A DNA stretch of 64,000 nt. Source: Actinoplanes oblitus (GTDB lineage Bacteria > Actinomycetota > Actinomycetes > Mycobacteriales > Micromonosporaceae). Both the position numbers and the translations under genes were made by a program. Of the stretch, positions 42,459-52,782 are shown one piece after another (the stretch's first letter is position 1; every line of letters begins with the position of its first letter). The stretch spans positions 3,549,501 to 3,613,500 of the forward strand of contig NZ_CP126980.1 in the NCBI RefSeq assembly GCF_030252345.1, given 5' to 3'. A model generated the notes under the pieces. The model did no database searches, was not told where the DNA came from, and worked only from the letters and a program-made list of their open reading frames with translations.

Positions 42459-43445
42459 GTGGACCTCGGCGAGATCCTGCGCATCCTGCGCAACCGCTGG
42501 TACATCGTCGTGCCGATGCTGGCGCTGGCGGTGGGCCTCGGCCTGGGCACCTACGTCCTGGTGCCGAACACCTACACGACCTACACGATGGTCAGTCTGC
42601 TGGCCGCCCCGACCACGAGCAAGGCCGCCGCCGTCGACACCGGCCAGGACAACCCGTTCCTCAACTTCAACGGCTCGCTGGTGGCGACCGCCGACTTCCT
42701 CGGCCGCCGGCTGCAGTCCTCCGACACCGTGCTGCAGCTGAAGGCCGCCGGGATCACCGAGGAGTACACGGTCGCCCTGGCCGAGAACGCACAGGGCCCG
42801 TTCCTCACCATCACGCTGACCGGCGGCGCGACCAAGGAGCACGTGCTCGCCTCGGCCAACCAGCTGGTGAAGGTCGCCGACACCACGCTCACCGAGATCC
42901 AGAAGCAGAACAACGTCGCCGAGAAGGACCGGATCACTTTGATCCAGGTCATCCCGCCGCAGAAACCCGAGACGGAGAGCAAGGAGAAGCTCAAGCTGGT
43001 CATCGTGGCCGGCGGCGGCACCGCGGCGCTCGCCTTCGTGCTGACCTTCGTGGTGGAGAGCATCGCCCGGGCCCGGCGGCGCAAGCGGCTCGGCGGTGAA
43101 GAGGTGACCACGGCAGCCGGCGCGGCGGCCGCGGGCCCGGACATCGAGGGCACCATGGTGCTGCAGCTGCCACCGAAACCGAAGGCCGCCGTCGCCCCGG
43201 TGGCGCCGCCGCAGCGGCCGCTGCCGCCGAAGGACGAACCGATCGCCGACGCCGAGAAGACCCAGCGGCTGCGGCTCCCGTCCCGGCCGGTGGGCAGCCC
43301 GCCGCAGGACAACCGCAAGCAGCCGGGCCAGGGCGCGCCGCAGCAGCGCTCCGGCGGGGCGCCTCGGACCGGAGCCGCCACGACCTACCAGTCGAACGGC
43401 GGGGACCGTAGGGGTCAGGATGCCGGCCGCGTCAACGGCAGCTGA
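42459..43445 (+). CDS. Wzz/chain-length-determinant-like protein with long cytoplasmic tail
   Basis: 328 residues from GTG 42459 (GGAGAAGG upstream). Wzz domain: [20 protein letters not shown] with helix 1 (about 14-34), an extracytoplasmic part, [11 protein letters not shown] before helix 2 (about 177-202). The tail (203-328) is Pro/Ala/Gln-rich and cytoplasmic, with two copies of a D-x-E-x-T-x-x-L-x-L-P motif (43140-43172 and 43248-43280). No tyrosine kinase domain follows. Controls polymer length together with the polymerase whose gene overlaps it by 26 bases. Confidence 0.82.
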   Translation: MDLGEILRILRNRWYIVVPMLALAVGLGLGTYVLVPNTYTTYTMVSLLAAPTTSKAAAVDTGQDNPFLNFNGSLVATADFLGRRLQSSDTVLQLKAAGITEEYTVALAENAQGPFLTITLTGGATKEHVLASANQLVKVADTTLTEIQKQNNVAEKDRITLIQVIPPQKPETESKEKLKLVIVAGGGTAALAFVLTFVVESIARARRRKRLGGEEVTTAAGAAAAGPDIEGTMVLQLPPKPKAAVAPVAPPQRPLPPKDEPIADAEKTQRLRLPSRPVGSPPQDNRKQPGQGAPQQRSGGAPRTGAATTYQSNGGDRRGQDAGRVNGS

Positions 43446-44808
43446 GCCGCACGCCGCGACCGAGGACCGGTCCGCCACCTACGCCACCCGCCGCCCCGGC
43501 GCTCTCTACCGCTCCCAGCAGCGTCTGCGCCGGCTCGGCCCGGACTCGCTGCTGGCCGTCTACATCGTCCTGCTGCTGGTCGTCCCGTCCCGGCTGGTGG
43601 TCGCCGGGATCGGCGCGACCGGCACCATCGCCAACCTGTTCCTGCTGGTCTCCCTGCTCTGGTACGCGATCAGCTGGCTGATGCGCCGGGTGTCCACCGC
43701 GTCGTTCACCAGGCCGGCCCGGCTGGCGCTGTTCGGTTACGCCGTGGCGGTGCTGCTGGCGTACGTCGCGGTCGGCCGCCGCGACGCCGACACGGCGGAG
43801 TACAGCGCCGCCGACCGGGCCCTGCTCCAGTTGCTGGTCTGGCTGCCACTGATCCTGCTCACCACCTCGCTGACCGAGTACCGGCAGATCGAACGGCTGC
43901 TGCGCCTGTTCGTCAGGTGCTGCTCCTGGATCGCCGTGGTGGCGATGCTCGAGTTCGTGCTCAAGCAGAGCCTCACCGCGTGGATCGTGATCCCGGGCCT
44001 GTCCTCCAGCGCGACCTCCGAGCTGGTCACCCGCGGCGACTTCGTCCGGCCCACCGCCACCGCGTCACACAGCCTGGAGCTGGCCGCGGTCATGGTGACG
44101 GCCCTGCCGTTCGCCATCCAGCAGGCCTTCCACGGCGAGGGCCGCAGCGTGCTGCGGCGCTGGACGCCGGTCGGCCTGATCGCCCTCTCCTCGATGATGA
44201 CCGTCTCGCGGACGTCGGTGATCGGCCTGGCGGTGGTCCTGCTGGTGCTGCTGCCCACCTGGCCGGCGCGGCGGGTGGGCCGCACCCTGCTGGCGATGAT
44301 CCCCGCCCTGGGCGCCACCCGGATCCTGGTGCCCGGCCTGGTCGGCACCCTGATCGGACTGTTCAGCGCGATGCTCGACGGCGGCGACAACAGCACCAAG
44401 TCGCGGACCGCCACCAGCGCGGACATCGGCCTCGACCTGGCCGGTCACCAGTGGTTCGGGCGCGGGCCGGGGACCTACCTGCCGACCATGTACCGCTACA
44501 CCGACAATCAGTATCTGCTGGCCCTGCTGGAGGTCGGCGTGGTCGGGCTGATCGCCATCATGCTGATCTACGCCACGACGATGCACTGTGGTGCCCTCGG
44601 CCGCCGCCGGTCCATCGACCCGGCGCGCCGGGAGACCGGTCAGGGATTCGTGGCCGTCGGGTTCGTGATGCTCGTCGTAATGGCCACTTTCGACACGCTG
44701 AGCTTCCCGATGGTGGCCGGATCCACTTTCCTGATGTTGGGCCTCTCGGGTGCTTACCTGGGCGTGGCTCGCCGTGAAGAGGCGAGAATCGGAGACCTTC
44801 CACAGTGA
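43420..44808 (+). CDS. O-antigen ligase/polymerase-family (Wzy-like) membrane protein
   Basis: 462 residues with about ten to twelve transmembrane helices ([57 protein letters not shown] and others) and the large loop typical of Wzy_C proteins ([20 protein letters not shown], then [18 protein letters not shown]). Polymerises or ligates lipid-linked repeat units on the outer face of the membrane. Overlaps both neighbours, including GTGA with the flippase. Confidence 0.88.
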   Translation: MPAASTAAEPHAATEDRSATYATRRPGALYRSQQRLRRLGPDSLLAVYIVLLLVVPSRLVVAGIGATGTIANLFLLVSLLWYAISWLMRRVSTASFTRPARLALFGYAVAVLLAYVAVGRRDADTAEYSAADRALLQLLVWLPLILLTTSLTEYRQIERLLRLFVRCCSWIAVVAMLEFVLKQSLTAWIVIPGLSSSATSELVTRGDFVRPTATASHSLELAAVMVTALPFAIQQAFHGEGRSVLRRWTPVGLIALSSMMTVSRTSVIGLAVVLLVLLPTWPARRVGRTLLAMIPALGATRILVPGLVGTLIGLFSAMLDGGDNSTKSRTATSADIGLDLAGHQWFGRGPGTYLPTMYRYTDNQYLLALLEVGVVGLIAIMLIYATTMHCGALGRRRSIDPARRETGQGFVAVGFVMLVVMATFDTLSFPMVAGSTFLMLGLSGAYLGVARREEARIGDLPQ

Positions 44809-46283
44809 CGGACCTGAACCGACGGGTGGCCACCGCCGCCCGCTGGAGCTTGATCAACACCATCGTTCGCCGGATCGGCACCTTCGCCTCCGGCGTCGTG
44901 CTGGCCCGCCTCTTTTTCGGGCCGTACGAGTGGGGCCTCTACGCGGTCGGCCTGCTGGTGCTGGCGATGCTGCTCTCGCTCAACGAGATGGGCGTCAGCC
45001 TGGCCCTGGTGCGCTGGGAGGGCGACATCCGTCGCTTCGCGCCCACCGTGCTGACCCTCTCCACGCTCAGCAGCACCGCGTTCTATGTCGTGTTGTACTT
45101 CTCCGCGCCGACGGTGGCCCGGCTGCTCGGCTCGCCGGACGCCACCACGATGCTCCGGGTGCTGTGCCTCAGCGTGATCATCGACGGTATCGCCTGCGTC
45201 CCGCTGGGCCAGCTGAACCGGGAGTTCCAGCAGTTCCGCCGCACCGTGGTGGACATCCTCAACTTCGCCGTCAACACCGGCGCCACCATCGCGTTCGCCG
45301 CGGCCGGCGTCGGTGCGATGAGCTTCGCCTGGGGCTCGCTGGCCGGCAACCTGGTGGCGCTGGTCGGCTTCGGGCTGTGCGCGCCCGGCATGCTGCGGTT
45401 CGGCTGGAACCGCGACCAGGCCCGGCAGCTGATCCGGTACGGCCTGCCGCTGGCCTCGGCCAGCCTGCTCACCCTGGGCATCGTCAACGTGGACTCGGTG
45501 GTGGTCGGCTCGGTGCTCGGCCCGGCCGCGCTCGGCATTTACGCGATGGCCTTCAACATGTCGAGCTGGCCGGTGCGGATGGTGTCGGAGACCGCCCGGC
45601 GGGTGTCGTTCGCCGGCTTCTCCCGGCTCGCCGACTCCGCGCCGGCCGAGTTCGCGAGCGGTTTCGTCCGCGCCTTCACGCTCGTCATCGCGGCCGCGGT
45701 GCCGATCTGCGTGGTGCTCGGCGTGCTGGCCGAGCCGATCATCACGTTCGTCTACGGTGACCAGTGGGCGGCCGCCGCGCTGCCGCTGCAGTTCCTGGTC
45801 GGCCTCGGCCTGTTGCGGACCGCCGTCGAGCTGGCCTACGACTGCCTGGCCACCCGGGTCCGCAAGACCCTCATGCTGATGCAGGCCTGGTGGCTGTTCT
45901 CGCTCATCCCGGTGCTGCTGCTCTTCGCCCACCGGTGGGGCGTGCCGGGCGTCGGCGCCGGCCAGCTGGTGGTGGCCGCCCTACTGGTCGCCCCGGTCTT
46001 CCTGGTCGCGCTGGTCCGGCTCGGCATCCCGGCCGGCCAGATCCTGCTCGCCTGCGTCCGCCCGCTGCTCGGCGGCGTGGCCATGGGCGCTGTCGCCTGG
46101 GCCGCGCACCACTGGCTCGGCGGCGGGTTCGTCGGCCTGACCGTGGCCGGCCTCGCCGCCCTCGCGGCCTACGTGCCGTTCGTCCTTCCCATCGTGAAAC
46201 GCCTCCGGTCCGGCATGGCCGGCACCGACGAGGTGCCCGCCGGCGAGCCCGCTCTCGCGGCCGCGGCAGCCGACCCCTCCTAG
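44805..46283 (+). CDS. Polysaccharide flippase (Wzx/MOP family)
   Basis: 492 residues, about 12-14 helices; N-terminus [20 protein letters not shown] and [20 protein letters not shown], then [20 protein letters not shown] and [20 protein letters not shown] are typical of the MATE/MOP exporter group (RfbX/Wzx, oligosaccharide flippase). Moves the undecaprenyl-linked repeat unit across the membrane. GTG start 44805 coupled to the polymerase. Confidence 0.92.
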   Translation: MTDLNRRVATAARWSLINTIVRRIGTFASGVVLARLFFGPYEWGLYAVGLLVLAMLLSLNEMGVSLALVRWEGDIRRFAPTVLTLSTLSSTAFYVVLYFSAPTVARLLGSPDATTMLRVLCLSVIIDGIACVPLGQLNREFQQFRRTVVDILNFAVNTGATIAFAAAGVGAMSFAWGSLAGNLVALVGFGLCAPGMLRFGWNRDQARQLIRYGLPLASASLLTLGIVNVDSVVVGSVLGPAALGIYAMAFNMSSWPVRMVSETARRVSFAGFSRLADSAPAEFASGFVRAFTLVIAAAVPICVVLGVLAEPIITFVYGDQWAAAALPLQFLVGLGLLRTAVELAYDCLATRVRKTLMLMQAWWLFSLIPVLLLFAHRWGVPGVGAGQLVVAALLVAPVFLVALVRLGIPAGQILLACVRPLLGGVAMGAVAWAAHHWLGGGFVGLTVAGLAALAAYVPFVLPIVKRLRSGMAGTDEVPAGEPALAAAAADPS

Positions 46284-46296
46284 GAGTTCGAAGACA

Positions 46297-47097
46297 ATGC
46301 GTTCGTTGAAGCGGCGACTGCGCGAGCGATACGGCTGGCTGCCCCTCGAGGAACTGCGCAACAAGGTGGTGCTCGGGCACACCGCTGTCGGCCTCGGCCG
46401 GTTCGAGCGCTCGGAGGTGCGCCGCCTGCTGCGCGGGATGCCCGGCGGGGTGCGCCCGCGGGCCCGGGTAGCCGTCGTCGTGCTGACCTACAAGCGCCCC
46501 GGCGGCCTGCTGCGGGCTGTCGAGTCGGTCCTCGCCCAGACCATGGAGGACCTGGTCCTGGTGGTGGTCGACGACGCGGGCGGCCAGCTGCCCGAGTTCC
46601 CGGCGGACCCGCGGCTGCACGTGGTGAGCCTGCGGCACAACATCAACGTGCCGGGTGTCGGGCGCAACGTCGGGATCGGCCTGACCGAGTCGTCGTACGT
46701 GGCGTTCCTCGACGACGACAACACCTGGGACAAGCACCACCTGGAGACCGCCCTGGCCCGGTTGGACGACGGGCGCGACGCGGACCGTCCGGACGCGGTC
46801 TACACCGCGATGCGGCGGCTGATGCCGGACGGGACCGTCCGCGACGTGCTGTCCGTGCCGTTCGACCGCAAGCTCGCCTGGGAGCGCTGCTATCTCGACA
46901 ACAACCCGCTCGTCCTGCGCCGGCTGCCGAGCACCCGGTTCAGCCGGTTGCGCCGCACCACGTCGGTGGCGCCGAAGGAGGACTGGGAGCTGGTCTACCG
47001 GTTCAGCCGGCGGCACCGCGTCGAGCACATCCCGGAGCCGACAGTGAACTACACCATCAACCCGGACAGCTACTGGACCCCTTGGGAGCTTTCATGA
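46297..47097 (+). CDS. Glycosyltransferase family 2
   Basis: 266 residues: a basic N-terminal extension, then the GT-A core VAVVVLTYKRPGGLLRAVES, LVLVVVDDAGG, GVGRNVGIGLTESSYVAFLD and DDDNTWDKHHLETALARL (DxD). ATG 46297 with AGGAG upstream, 13 bases after the flippase stop; the stop overlaps the next gene (ATGA). Confidence 0.9.
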   Translation: MRSLKRRLRERYGWLPLEELRNKVVLGHTAVGLGRFERSEVRRLLRGMPGGVRPRARVAVVVLTYKRPGGLLRAVESVLAQTMEDLVLVVVDDAGGQLPEFPADPRLHVVSLRHNINVPGVGRNVGIGLTESSYVAFLDDDNTWDKHHLETALARLDDGRDADRPDAVYTAMRRLMPDGTVRDVLSVPFDRKLAWERCYLDNNPLVLRRLPSTRFSRLRRTTSVAPKEDWELVYRFSRRHRVEHIPEPTVNYTINPDSYWTPWELS

Positions 47098-48311
47098 GGC
47101 CCGGCCTGCGGAAACTCATCTGGCCCGCCGGCCTGGCGGTGCTGCTGGCGGCGGTGGTCGCGATAGTGGTGCTGATCCGCGGCGGCGACGACGCCGGGCC
47201 TGGCGCGCAGGCGAACGGCACCCCCGGCGCCTCCGGTCCGCAGGCCACCGGCGGCCCGCGGTCCTCCCCGGCGCCCAGCGCGGCCGGCTCGGGCGCACCC
47301 TCGGCATCCGTCTCGGCGTCGGTGCCGGCCAAGGAGCCGACCGCCGCGCCGTCCAAGCCCAAGACGCTGCCGGTGAACGCGACCGGCGGCGGGCGGTACC
47401 CGGCCCGGTTCTCGGTCGGCGCGCCCGGGGTCAAGCCGTACAAGCAGTCGGACACGTCACTGCCGGTGCCCAAGGGCTACAAGGTGGTGAAGCCGAGCAA
47501 CAAGGAAAGCAAGGAGTGGGACCTCTACGACTGCAAGGGCACCGTCAACCTGGACCACAAGTACTTCCGGGGCTACCTCTACATCGGCACCGGCTGTCAC
47601 GGGACGGTCAACATCACCAACTCGATCATCGCGCCGCCGGCCGACTCGGCGAACCGGGCGATCCTGGTGAACGCCGACTCCTCCGGTGACCTGCGGCTGA
47701 ACCTCACCAACGTGACCATCCGGCCGGAGCCGGTGCCGAAGGGTGAGAAGGGCGCCGCCGCGAACGACCACGCCATCAACGACTGCGCGACCTGCACCAT
47801 CTCGCTGAACCGGGTGGACGTGGCGAACACCGGGGGCATGTGCCTGTGCGGCGCCCGGACGACGATCCGCAACAGCTGGCTGCACGACAACTACATCGCG
47901 AACCTCGACGATCCGTCGGTCGCGCACACCGGCGGGGTCTTCCCGTACGGCGGGTCCGGCCCGGTGACCATCGAGAACAGCCGCCTGGAGCCGGGCATCG
48001 ACGCGCACACCGGCAAACCGGTGCCGAATTACTGGAAGGCCATCACCGCCGTGCTGTTCACGCAGAGCGTGGACGGCTCGGTGCTGCGTGACTACTCGGT
48101 CCGCAACAGCTTCATCTCGCTCGGCGCCTATGGGCTGCGTGCCCAGAGCGGCGCCGGGTTGAAGGTCACCGACAACGTGTTCGGCCCGACGCACTGGGAG
48201 GCCGTCGAGGGCTGCGACGGGGGTTGCTCGGTGACGTACGGCGAATGGTCGAACAACGTCGTCGGCACCATCGACGGCGTACCGACCAAGAAACAGGTCG
48301 CCAAACCGTGA
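47094..48311 (+). CDS. Membrane-anchored right-handed beta-helix protein
   Basis: 405 residues: a short cytoplasmic start, one transmembrane helix (about 9-30, LIWPAGLAVLLAAVVAIVVL), a Ser/Pro/Ala linker (about 38-88) and a domain (about 130-400) built of short repeated strands with Asn ladders (GTVNITNSII, LRLNLTNVTI, CTISLNRVDVANTGG, TTIRNSWLHDNYIANLDDPS) as in parallel beta-helix proteins. It may bind or cleave the polysaccharide; a hydrolase or lyase role is an inference from fold and place. Cysteine pairs CLCG and CDGGC are notable. Confidence 0.75.
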   Translation: MRPGLRKLIWPAGLAVLLAAVVAIVVLIRGGDDAGPGAQANGTPGASGPQATGGPRSSPAPSAAGSGAPSASVSASVPAKEPTAAPSKPKTLPVNATGGGRYPARFSVGAPGVKPYKQSDTSLPVPKGYKVVKPSNKESKEWDLYDCKGTVNLDHKYFRGYLYIGTGCHGTVNITNSIIAPPADSANRAILVNADSSGDLRLNLTNVTIRPEPVPKGEKGAAANDHAINDCATCTISLNRVDVANTGGMCLCGARTTIRNSWLHDNYIANLDDPSVAHTGGVFPYGGSGPVTIENSRLEPGIDAHTGKPVPNYWKAITAVLFTQSVDGSVLRDYSVRNSFISLGAYGLRAQSGAGLKVTDNVFGPTHWEAVEGCDGGCSVTYGEWSNNVVGTIDGVPTKKQVAKP

Positions 48312-48339
48312 CACATATTTCTGAGGAAAAGAGCATGGC

Positions 48340-51300
48340 GTGATAAATAGGCTCGCAGCAGGCGTGTTGTCAGCGCTGCTGTTCGGTGCCGTGGTCGGGC
48401 TGCCAGGGGCAGTCCTGGCGGCGGACGACCCATGCGGGGTCAATTCCAATCCGATCGTGTGCGAGAACTCCAAGCCCGGCACACCGCGCGACGACTGGTA
48501 CTCGGACGCCTCGTGGGGCGACATCGAGGGCTTCACCACCAAGGTGAGCGTCCAGCCCGGTGAGACGCTGAAGATGAAGGTGAACTCGCCGACCGCGTTC
48601 ACCGTCACCTTCTACCGGCTCGGCTACTACCAGGGCAACGGTGCGCGGATCATGCCGACGTCGCCGACCGCCAAGTTCCCGGCCAAGGTGCAGAACGCGT
48701 GCCAGAAGGACCCGGCCGTCGGCCTCGTCGACTGCGGCAACTGGACCACCAACGTGACCTGGACGGTGCCCTCGGACGCGGTCTCCGGTGTCTACCTGGC
48801 CGCGCTGGACCAGGGTGACGGGCTGGGCTACATGCCGTACCCGTTCGTCGTGGCCAACGACAACAGCCACTCCGACATCGTGGTGCAGACCTCCGACGAG
48901 ACCTGGCAGGCGTACAACTCGTGGGGCGGGCAGAACCTGTACGAGGGCGGCGGCCCGGCACCGGACGGCCGCGCGTACAAGGTCAGCTACAACCGGCCGC
49001 TGCGGATCGCCGGTGACAACGCGATCCTGTCCAGCGAGTTCCCGATGATCCAGTGGCTGGAGCGCAACGGCTACGACGTCAGCTACGCCTCCAACCTGGA
49101 CGTCTCCACCAAGCCGTCGCTGCTGCCCAAGCACAAGATCTACGTGTCGTCGGGCCACGACGAGTACTGGGACCAGGGGATCTGGGACAACGTCAAGGCG
49201 GCCCGCGCCGCCGGGGTGAACCTGGCGTTCTTCAGCGCCAACGAGGCGTTCTGGCGGACCCGCTGGGAGCCGTCGCTCGCCGCCGACGGCGGTGACCACC
49301 GCACCCTGGTCTCCTACAAGATGACCAAGATGAACCAGTCGCCGCCGAACGGCGTCGCCGACCCGAGCGGCCAGTGGACCGGCACCTGGATGGACCCGGC
49401 CGGTGCCGGCAAGGGCGGCAACTCGCCGCAGAACCAGATCACCGGCACGCTGTTCTCGGTCAACGGCTACCGGCACGACGCCATGACGGTGTCCTCGCAG
49501 TTCAAGAAGATGCGGCTGTGGCGCGACACCGAGATCGAGAGGCTCGGCGACGGCGAAGTGGCGACGTTCCCGGCCGGCACCCTCGGCTACGAGTGGGACT
49601 CCGACGTGGAGAACGCGGTGCGCCCGCCGGGCGCCGTCCGGTTCTCGGCCACCACCCTGCAGATCACCGACGGCACGCTGCTGCTGGACGAGGGCAACAA
49701 CTACGGCAACGGCGTGGCCACGCACAGCGTCGTGATGTACCGCGACCCGGTCTCCAAGGCGCTGGTCTTCGGCTCCGGCACGGTGCAGTGGTCGTGGGGC
49801 CTGAGCACCCTGCACACCGGCCCGGCCAGCTCCGAGGACCCGCGGATGCAGCAGGCCACGCTGAACCTGCTGGCCGACATGGGCGCGCAGCCGAAGACCA
49901 TCCAGAGCGGCATGAAGGTGCCGGTCAAGTCGGCCGACACCACCGGTCCGGTGGTGACGGTGAGCGCCCCGACGGCGGGGAGCACCGTGCCCAAGCTGTC
50001 CCCGATCACGGTGACCGGTACCGCCGCCGACGCCGGCGGGCAGCTCGGCCGGGTGGAGGTCTCCACCGACGGCGGCACCACCTGGAACGCGGCGACCGGG
50101 CTGGCCACCTGGACGTACACCTGGACGCCGGTCGCCGAGGGCGCCGCGCAGATCAAGGTGCGGGGCATCGACGACAGCCTGAACTTCGGCACCGTCACCA
50201 CGATCAACCTGACCGTCGGGCCGCAGAAGTGCCCGTGCACCACGTACAAGGCCGGTGACGTGCCGGCCAACGTGGACTCGCAGGACGCCAACGCGAACGA
50301 GCTGGGCGCCAAGTTCCAGGTGTCGGTGCCGGCCCAGGTGACCGGGGTGCGGTTCTACAAGGCCGCCGCGAACACCGGCACCCACCTCGGCAAGCTCTGG
50401 ACGACCGGCGGGAAACTGCTGGCCACCGGCACGTTCCAGAACGAGTCGGCCAGCGGCTGGCAGACGATGAGTTTCGCCAGCCCGGTCTCGATCGCGGCGA
50501 ACACCACGTACGTCGTGTCCTACTACACCCCGACCGGGCACTACTCGTACTCCAGCGCCTACTTCACCGCCAAGGGCGCCGGGGACGGCATTGTCAAGCA
50601 GCTGCAGTCCGGGGTGTCCGGGCCGAACGGCGTCTACAAGTACGGCACCAACGGTGGCTTCCCGAACCTGAGCTGGGGCGACACCAACTACTGGGTGGAC
50701 GCGGTGGTGGAGACGGCCTCGGCCGGCACCACGCCGCCGGTGGTCACGGTGCGCAGCCCGGCGAACGGTGACGCCGGCGTGGCCCGCAACACGTCGGTGA
50801 CCGCGACGTTCGACCACGACGTCAACCCGGAGACGCTGGAGTTCACCCTCAAGGCGGGCGGCACCGCCGTCGGCGCCAAGGTGTCCTACGACGACACCAC
50901 CCGCAAGGCGACCCTGCAGCCGGACAGCGTGCTGGCCGCGAACACCCAGTTCACCGCGTCGGTGAAGGCTGCCGACCTGTGGGGCAACGCGATGGCGTCG
51001 GCGCAGACCTGGCAGTTCACCACCGGGTCCGGGGTGCAGTGCCCCTGCTCGGTGTGGGGCTCGGCGGCCACGCCGGATGTGGAGAGCGCCGGCGAGGCCA
51101 ACGCCCTGGAGCTCGGCATGCGGTTCACCTCGGCGGTCGACGGCTACGTCACCGGGGTCAAGTTCTACAAGGGTGACCGCAACACCGGCACGCACACCGG
51201 GACGCTGTGGTCGGACACCGGGCAGGAGCTGGCCACCGGCACGTTCCAGAACGAGTCGACGAGCGGCTGGCAGACCCTGAAGTTCGCGACCCCTGTGGAG

Positions 51301-51534
51301 ATCGACGCGAACATCACGTACGTGGTGTCCTACCACACCGAGGTGGGCTTCTACGCGTACAGCCCGTCGTACTTCACGCAGGCCCGGACCTCGTACCCGC
51401 TGACCGCGGTGGCCGACTCGGCCACCGGGCACAACGGGTTGTTCAAGGCCAGCTCCACCCGGACGTTCCCGACATCCAGCTGGAACGCCGGCAACTACTG
51501 GGTCGACGTGGTGTTCACGACGGCCACACCGTGA
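48340..51534 (+). CDS. Secreted DMFase-like protein with Big and two DUF4082 modules
   Basis: 1064 residues. Signal peptide (1-28, cleavage near AVLAADDP). Residues about 35-505 resemble the N,N-dimethylformamidase beta-subunit-like domain (FTVTFYRLGYYQGNGAR, DETWQAYNSWGGQNLYEGGG, KIYVSSGHDEYWDQGIWDNV, FFSANEAFWRTRWE). Then an Ig-like module (about 535-625), DUF4082 copy 1 (about 630-790), a Big_5-type module (about 795-890) and DUF4082 copy 2 (about 900-1062). Both DUF4082 copies carry GTFQNES-SGWQT and YWVD. Probably a polymer-binding extracellular enzyme. Start GTG 48340 after TGAGGAAAAG. Confidence 0.85.
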   Translation: MINRLAAGVLSALLFGAVVGLPGAVLAADDPCGVNSNPIVCENSKPGTPRDDWYSDASWGDIEGFTTKVSVQPGETLKMKVNSPTAFTVTFYRLGYYQGNGARIMPTSPTAKFPAKVQNACQKDPAVGLVDCGNWTTNVTWTVPSDAVSGVYLAALDQGDGLGYMPYPFVVANDNSHSDIVVQTSDETWQAYNSWGGQNLYEGGGPAPDGRAYKVSYNRPLRIAGDNAILSSEFPMIQWLERNGYDVSYASNLDVSTKPSLLPKHKIYVSSGHDEYWDQGIWDNVKAARAAGVNLAFFSANEAFWRTRWEPSLAADGGDHRTLVSYKMTKMNQSPPNGVADPSGQWTGTWMDPAGAGKGGNSPQNQITGTLFSVNGYRHDAMTVSSQFKKMRLWRDTEIERLGDGEVATFPAGTLGYEWDSDVENAVRPPGAVRFSATTLQITDGTLLLDEGNNYGNGVATHSVVMYRDPVSKALVFGSGTVQWSWGLSTLHTGPASSEDPRMQQATLNLLADMGAQPKTIQSGMKVPVKSADTTGPVVTVSAPTAGSTVPKLSPITVTGTAADAGGQLGRVEVSTDGGTTWNAATGLATWTYTWTPVAEGAAQIKVRGIDDSLNFGTVTTINLTVGPQKCPCTTYKAGDVPANVDSQDANANELGAKFQVSVPAQVTGVRFYKAAANTGTHLGKLWTTGGKLLATGTFQNESASGWQTMSFASPVSIAANTTYVVSYYTPTGHYSYSSAYFTAKGAGDGIVKQLQSGVSGPNGVYKYGTNGGFPNLSWGDTNYWVDAVVETASAGTTPPVVTVRSPANGDAGVARNTSVTATFDHDVNPETLEFTLKAGGTAVGAKVSYDDTTRKATLQPDSVLAANTQFTASVKAADLWGNAMASAQTWQFTTGSGVQCPCSVWGSAATPDVESAGEANALELGMRFTSAVDGYVTGVKFYKGDRNTGTHTGTLWSDTGQELATGTFQNESTSGWQTLKFATPVEIDANITYVVSYHTEVGFYAYSPSYFTQARTSYPLTAVADSATGHNGLFKASSTRTFPTSSWNAGNYWVDVVFTTATP

Positions 51535-51611
51535 GGTGGCGGGCTCCGCGCCACCCGGCGCGGAGCCCGCCACTGTTCGTGCTGGGTTCGTTCCTACTGG
51601 GGGGAAACAAG

Positions 51612-52646
51612 GTGAGCTCGGTCAGCGTCGTGATCCCGTGCTACAAGTACGGCGATTACCTGCGGGCATGCGTGGACAGCGTGCTCGACAACCCGGGCGT
51701 CGACGTGCGGGTGCTGATCATCGACGACGCGTCGCCGGACGACTCGGCCGCGAAGGCGCACGCGATCGCCGCGAGCGACCCGCGCGTCGAGGTCCGGGTG
51801 CACAAGGAGAACAAGCGGCACATCGCGACGTACAACGAGGGGCTGCTGGAGTGGGCCGACGGCGACTACGTCGCACTGCTGTCGGCCGACGACATGCTGA
51901 CCCCGGGCGCGCTGACCCGGGCGGTGGCGCTGCTCGACGCGAATCCGGACATGGGCTTCGCCTACGGCCATCCGGTCCACTTCCAGCACCCGGGCCCGCC
52001 CCCGCCGGCGAACCAGGGCACCGGCGAGACCGCCGTGTATCCCGGCCACTGGTGGCTGGAACGGCGTTTCCGGGAGGGGACCGGCTGCATCACCTCACCC
52101 GAGGTGGTGGTGCGGACCAAGCTGCAGCGTGAGGTCGGCGGCTATGACCCGAACCTGCCGCACGCCGCCGACATCGAGATGTGGATGCGGCTGGCCTCGC
52201 ACGCCGACGTCGGTTACGTCAAGGCCGACCAGGCGTACTACCGGCTGCACGGGCAGAACATGCACGTCGACGCCGGTGCCGTCGACGACCTGCGGGAACG
52301 CAAGGTCGCCTACGAGTCGGTGCTGGCCAAGTGCGGACACCTGCTCCCCGACGCGGACCGTCTCGACGCGATGGTGCACCGGCGGCTGGCCCGGTTCGCG
52401 CTGCGCCGCGCGTACCGCGCCTACGACCGCGGCCGTACCGCCAGCACGCCGGAGGAGGAACTGGTCGCCTTCGCCGCCGAATGCTGGCCCGACTACAGGT
52501 CCCTCCCGGAGTACCGCGGCCTGCGGGTCCGCCGCCGCGTCGGCGCCAAGACCATGCCTTACCTGCAACCCCTGGTCCTCTCCGCGGTCGCCCACAAGGG
52601 CCGCGAGTGGCTGTGGTGGCGCTCCTGGAGCCGCCGCGGCATCTGA
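51612..52646 (+). CDS. Glycosyltransferase family 2
   Basis: 344 residues from GTG 51612 with GGGGGGAAA upstream: SVSVVIPCYKYGDYLRACVD, LIIDDASPDDSAAKAHAIAA, GDYVALLSADDMLTPGALTR (the AD/DD metal site) and NLPHAADIEMWMRLASHADV, YRLHGQNMH. Long in-frame readings upstream lie inside the DUF4082 gene and are shadows. Last gene before a strong symmetrical hairpin. Confidence 0.92.
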   Translation: MSSVSVVIPCYKYGDYLRACVDSVLDNPGVDVRVLIIDDASPDDSAAKAHAIAASDPRVEVRVHKENKRHIATYNEGLLEWADGDYVALLSADDMLTPGALTRAVALLDANPDMGFAYGHPVHFQHPGPPPPANQGTGETAVYPGHWWLERRFREGTGCITSPEVVVRTKLQREVGGYDPNLPHAADIEMWMRLASHADVGYVKADQAYYRLHGQNMHVDAGAVDDLRERKVAYESVLAKCGHLLPDADRLDAMVHRRLARFALRRAYRAYDRGRTASTPEEELVAFAAECWPDYRSLPEYRGLRVRRRVGAKTMPYLQPLVLSAVAHKGREWLWWRSWSRRGI

Positions 52647-52723
52647 CCACCCCGGCGGGCCTGTCTGGGGGTGAGCGCTCCGTCCCGGGACCGCACAGGG
52701 CTCCCGTCCATCGGACGGCCCGG

Positions 52724-52757
52724 TCCCAGGCGCGGACGCCTTGTCCGCGTCCTGGGA
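52724..52757. terminator. Bidirectional hairpin between glycosyltransferase and chemoreceptor genes
   Basis: TCCCAGG (52724-52730) pairs with CCTGGGA (52751-52757) and GCGGAC (52732-52737) with GTCCGC (52743-52748), loop GCCTT. It lies between two convergent stop codons. Confidence 0.55.
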
Positions 52758-52782
52758 ACGGGAGGCGCTGTTCGCGACCGCC

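Noticed and set aside
48370-51573. A 1067-codon open frame on the minus strand opposite the DUF4082 gene
   Set aside because: It mirrors the plus-strand gene codon for codon, is composed of low-complexity Val/Gly/Arg/His-rich sequence with no domain, and lacks a ribosome site. This is a high-GC antisense shadow.
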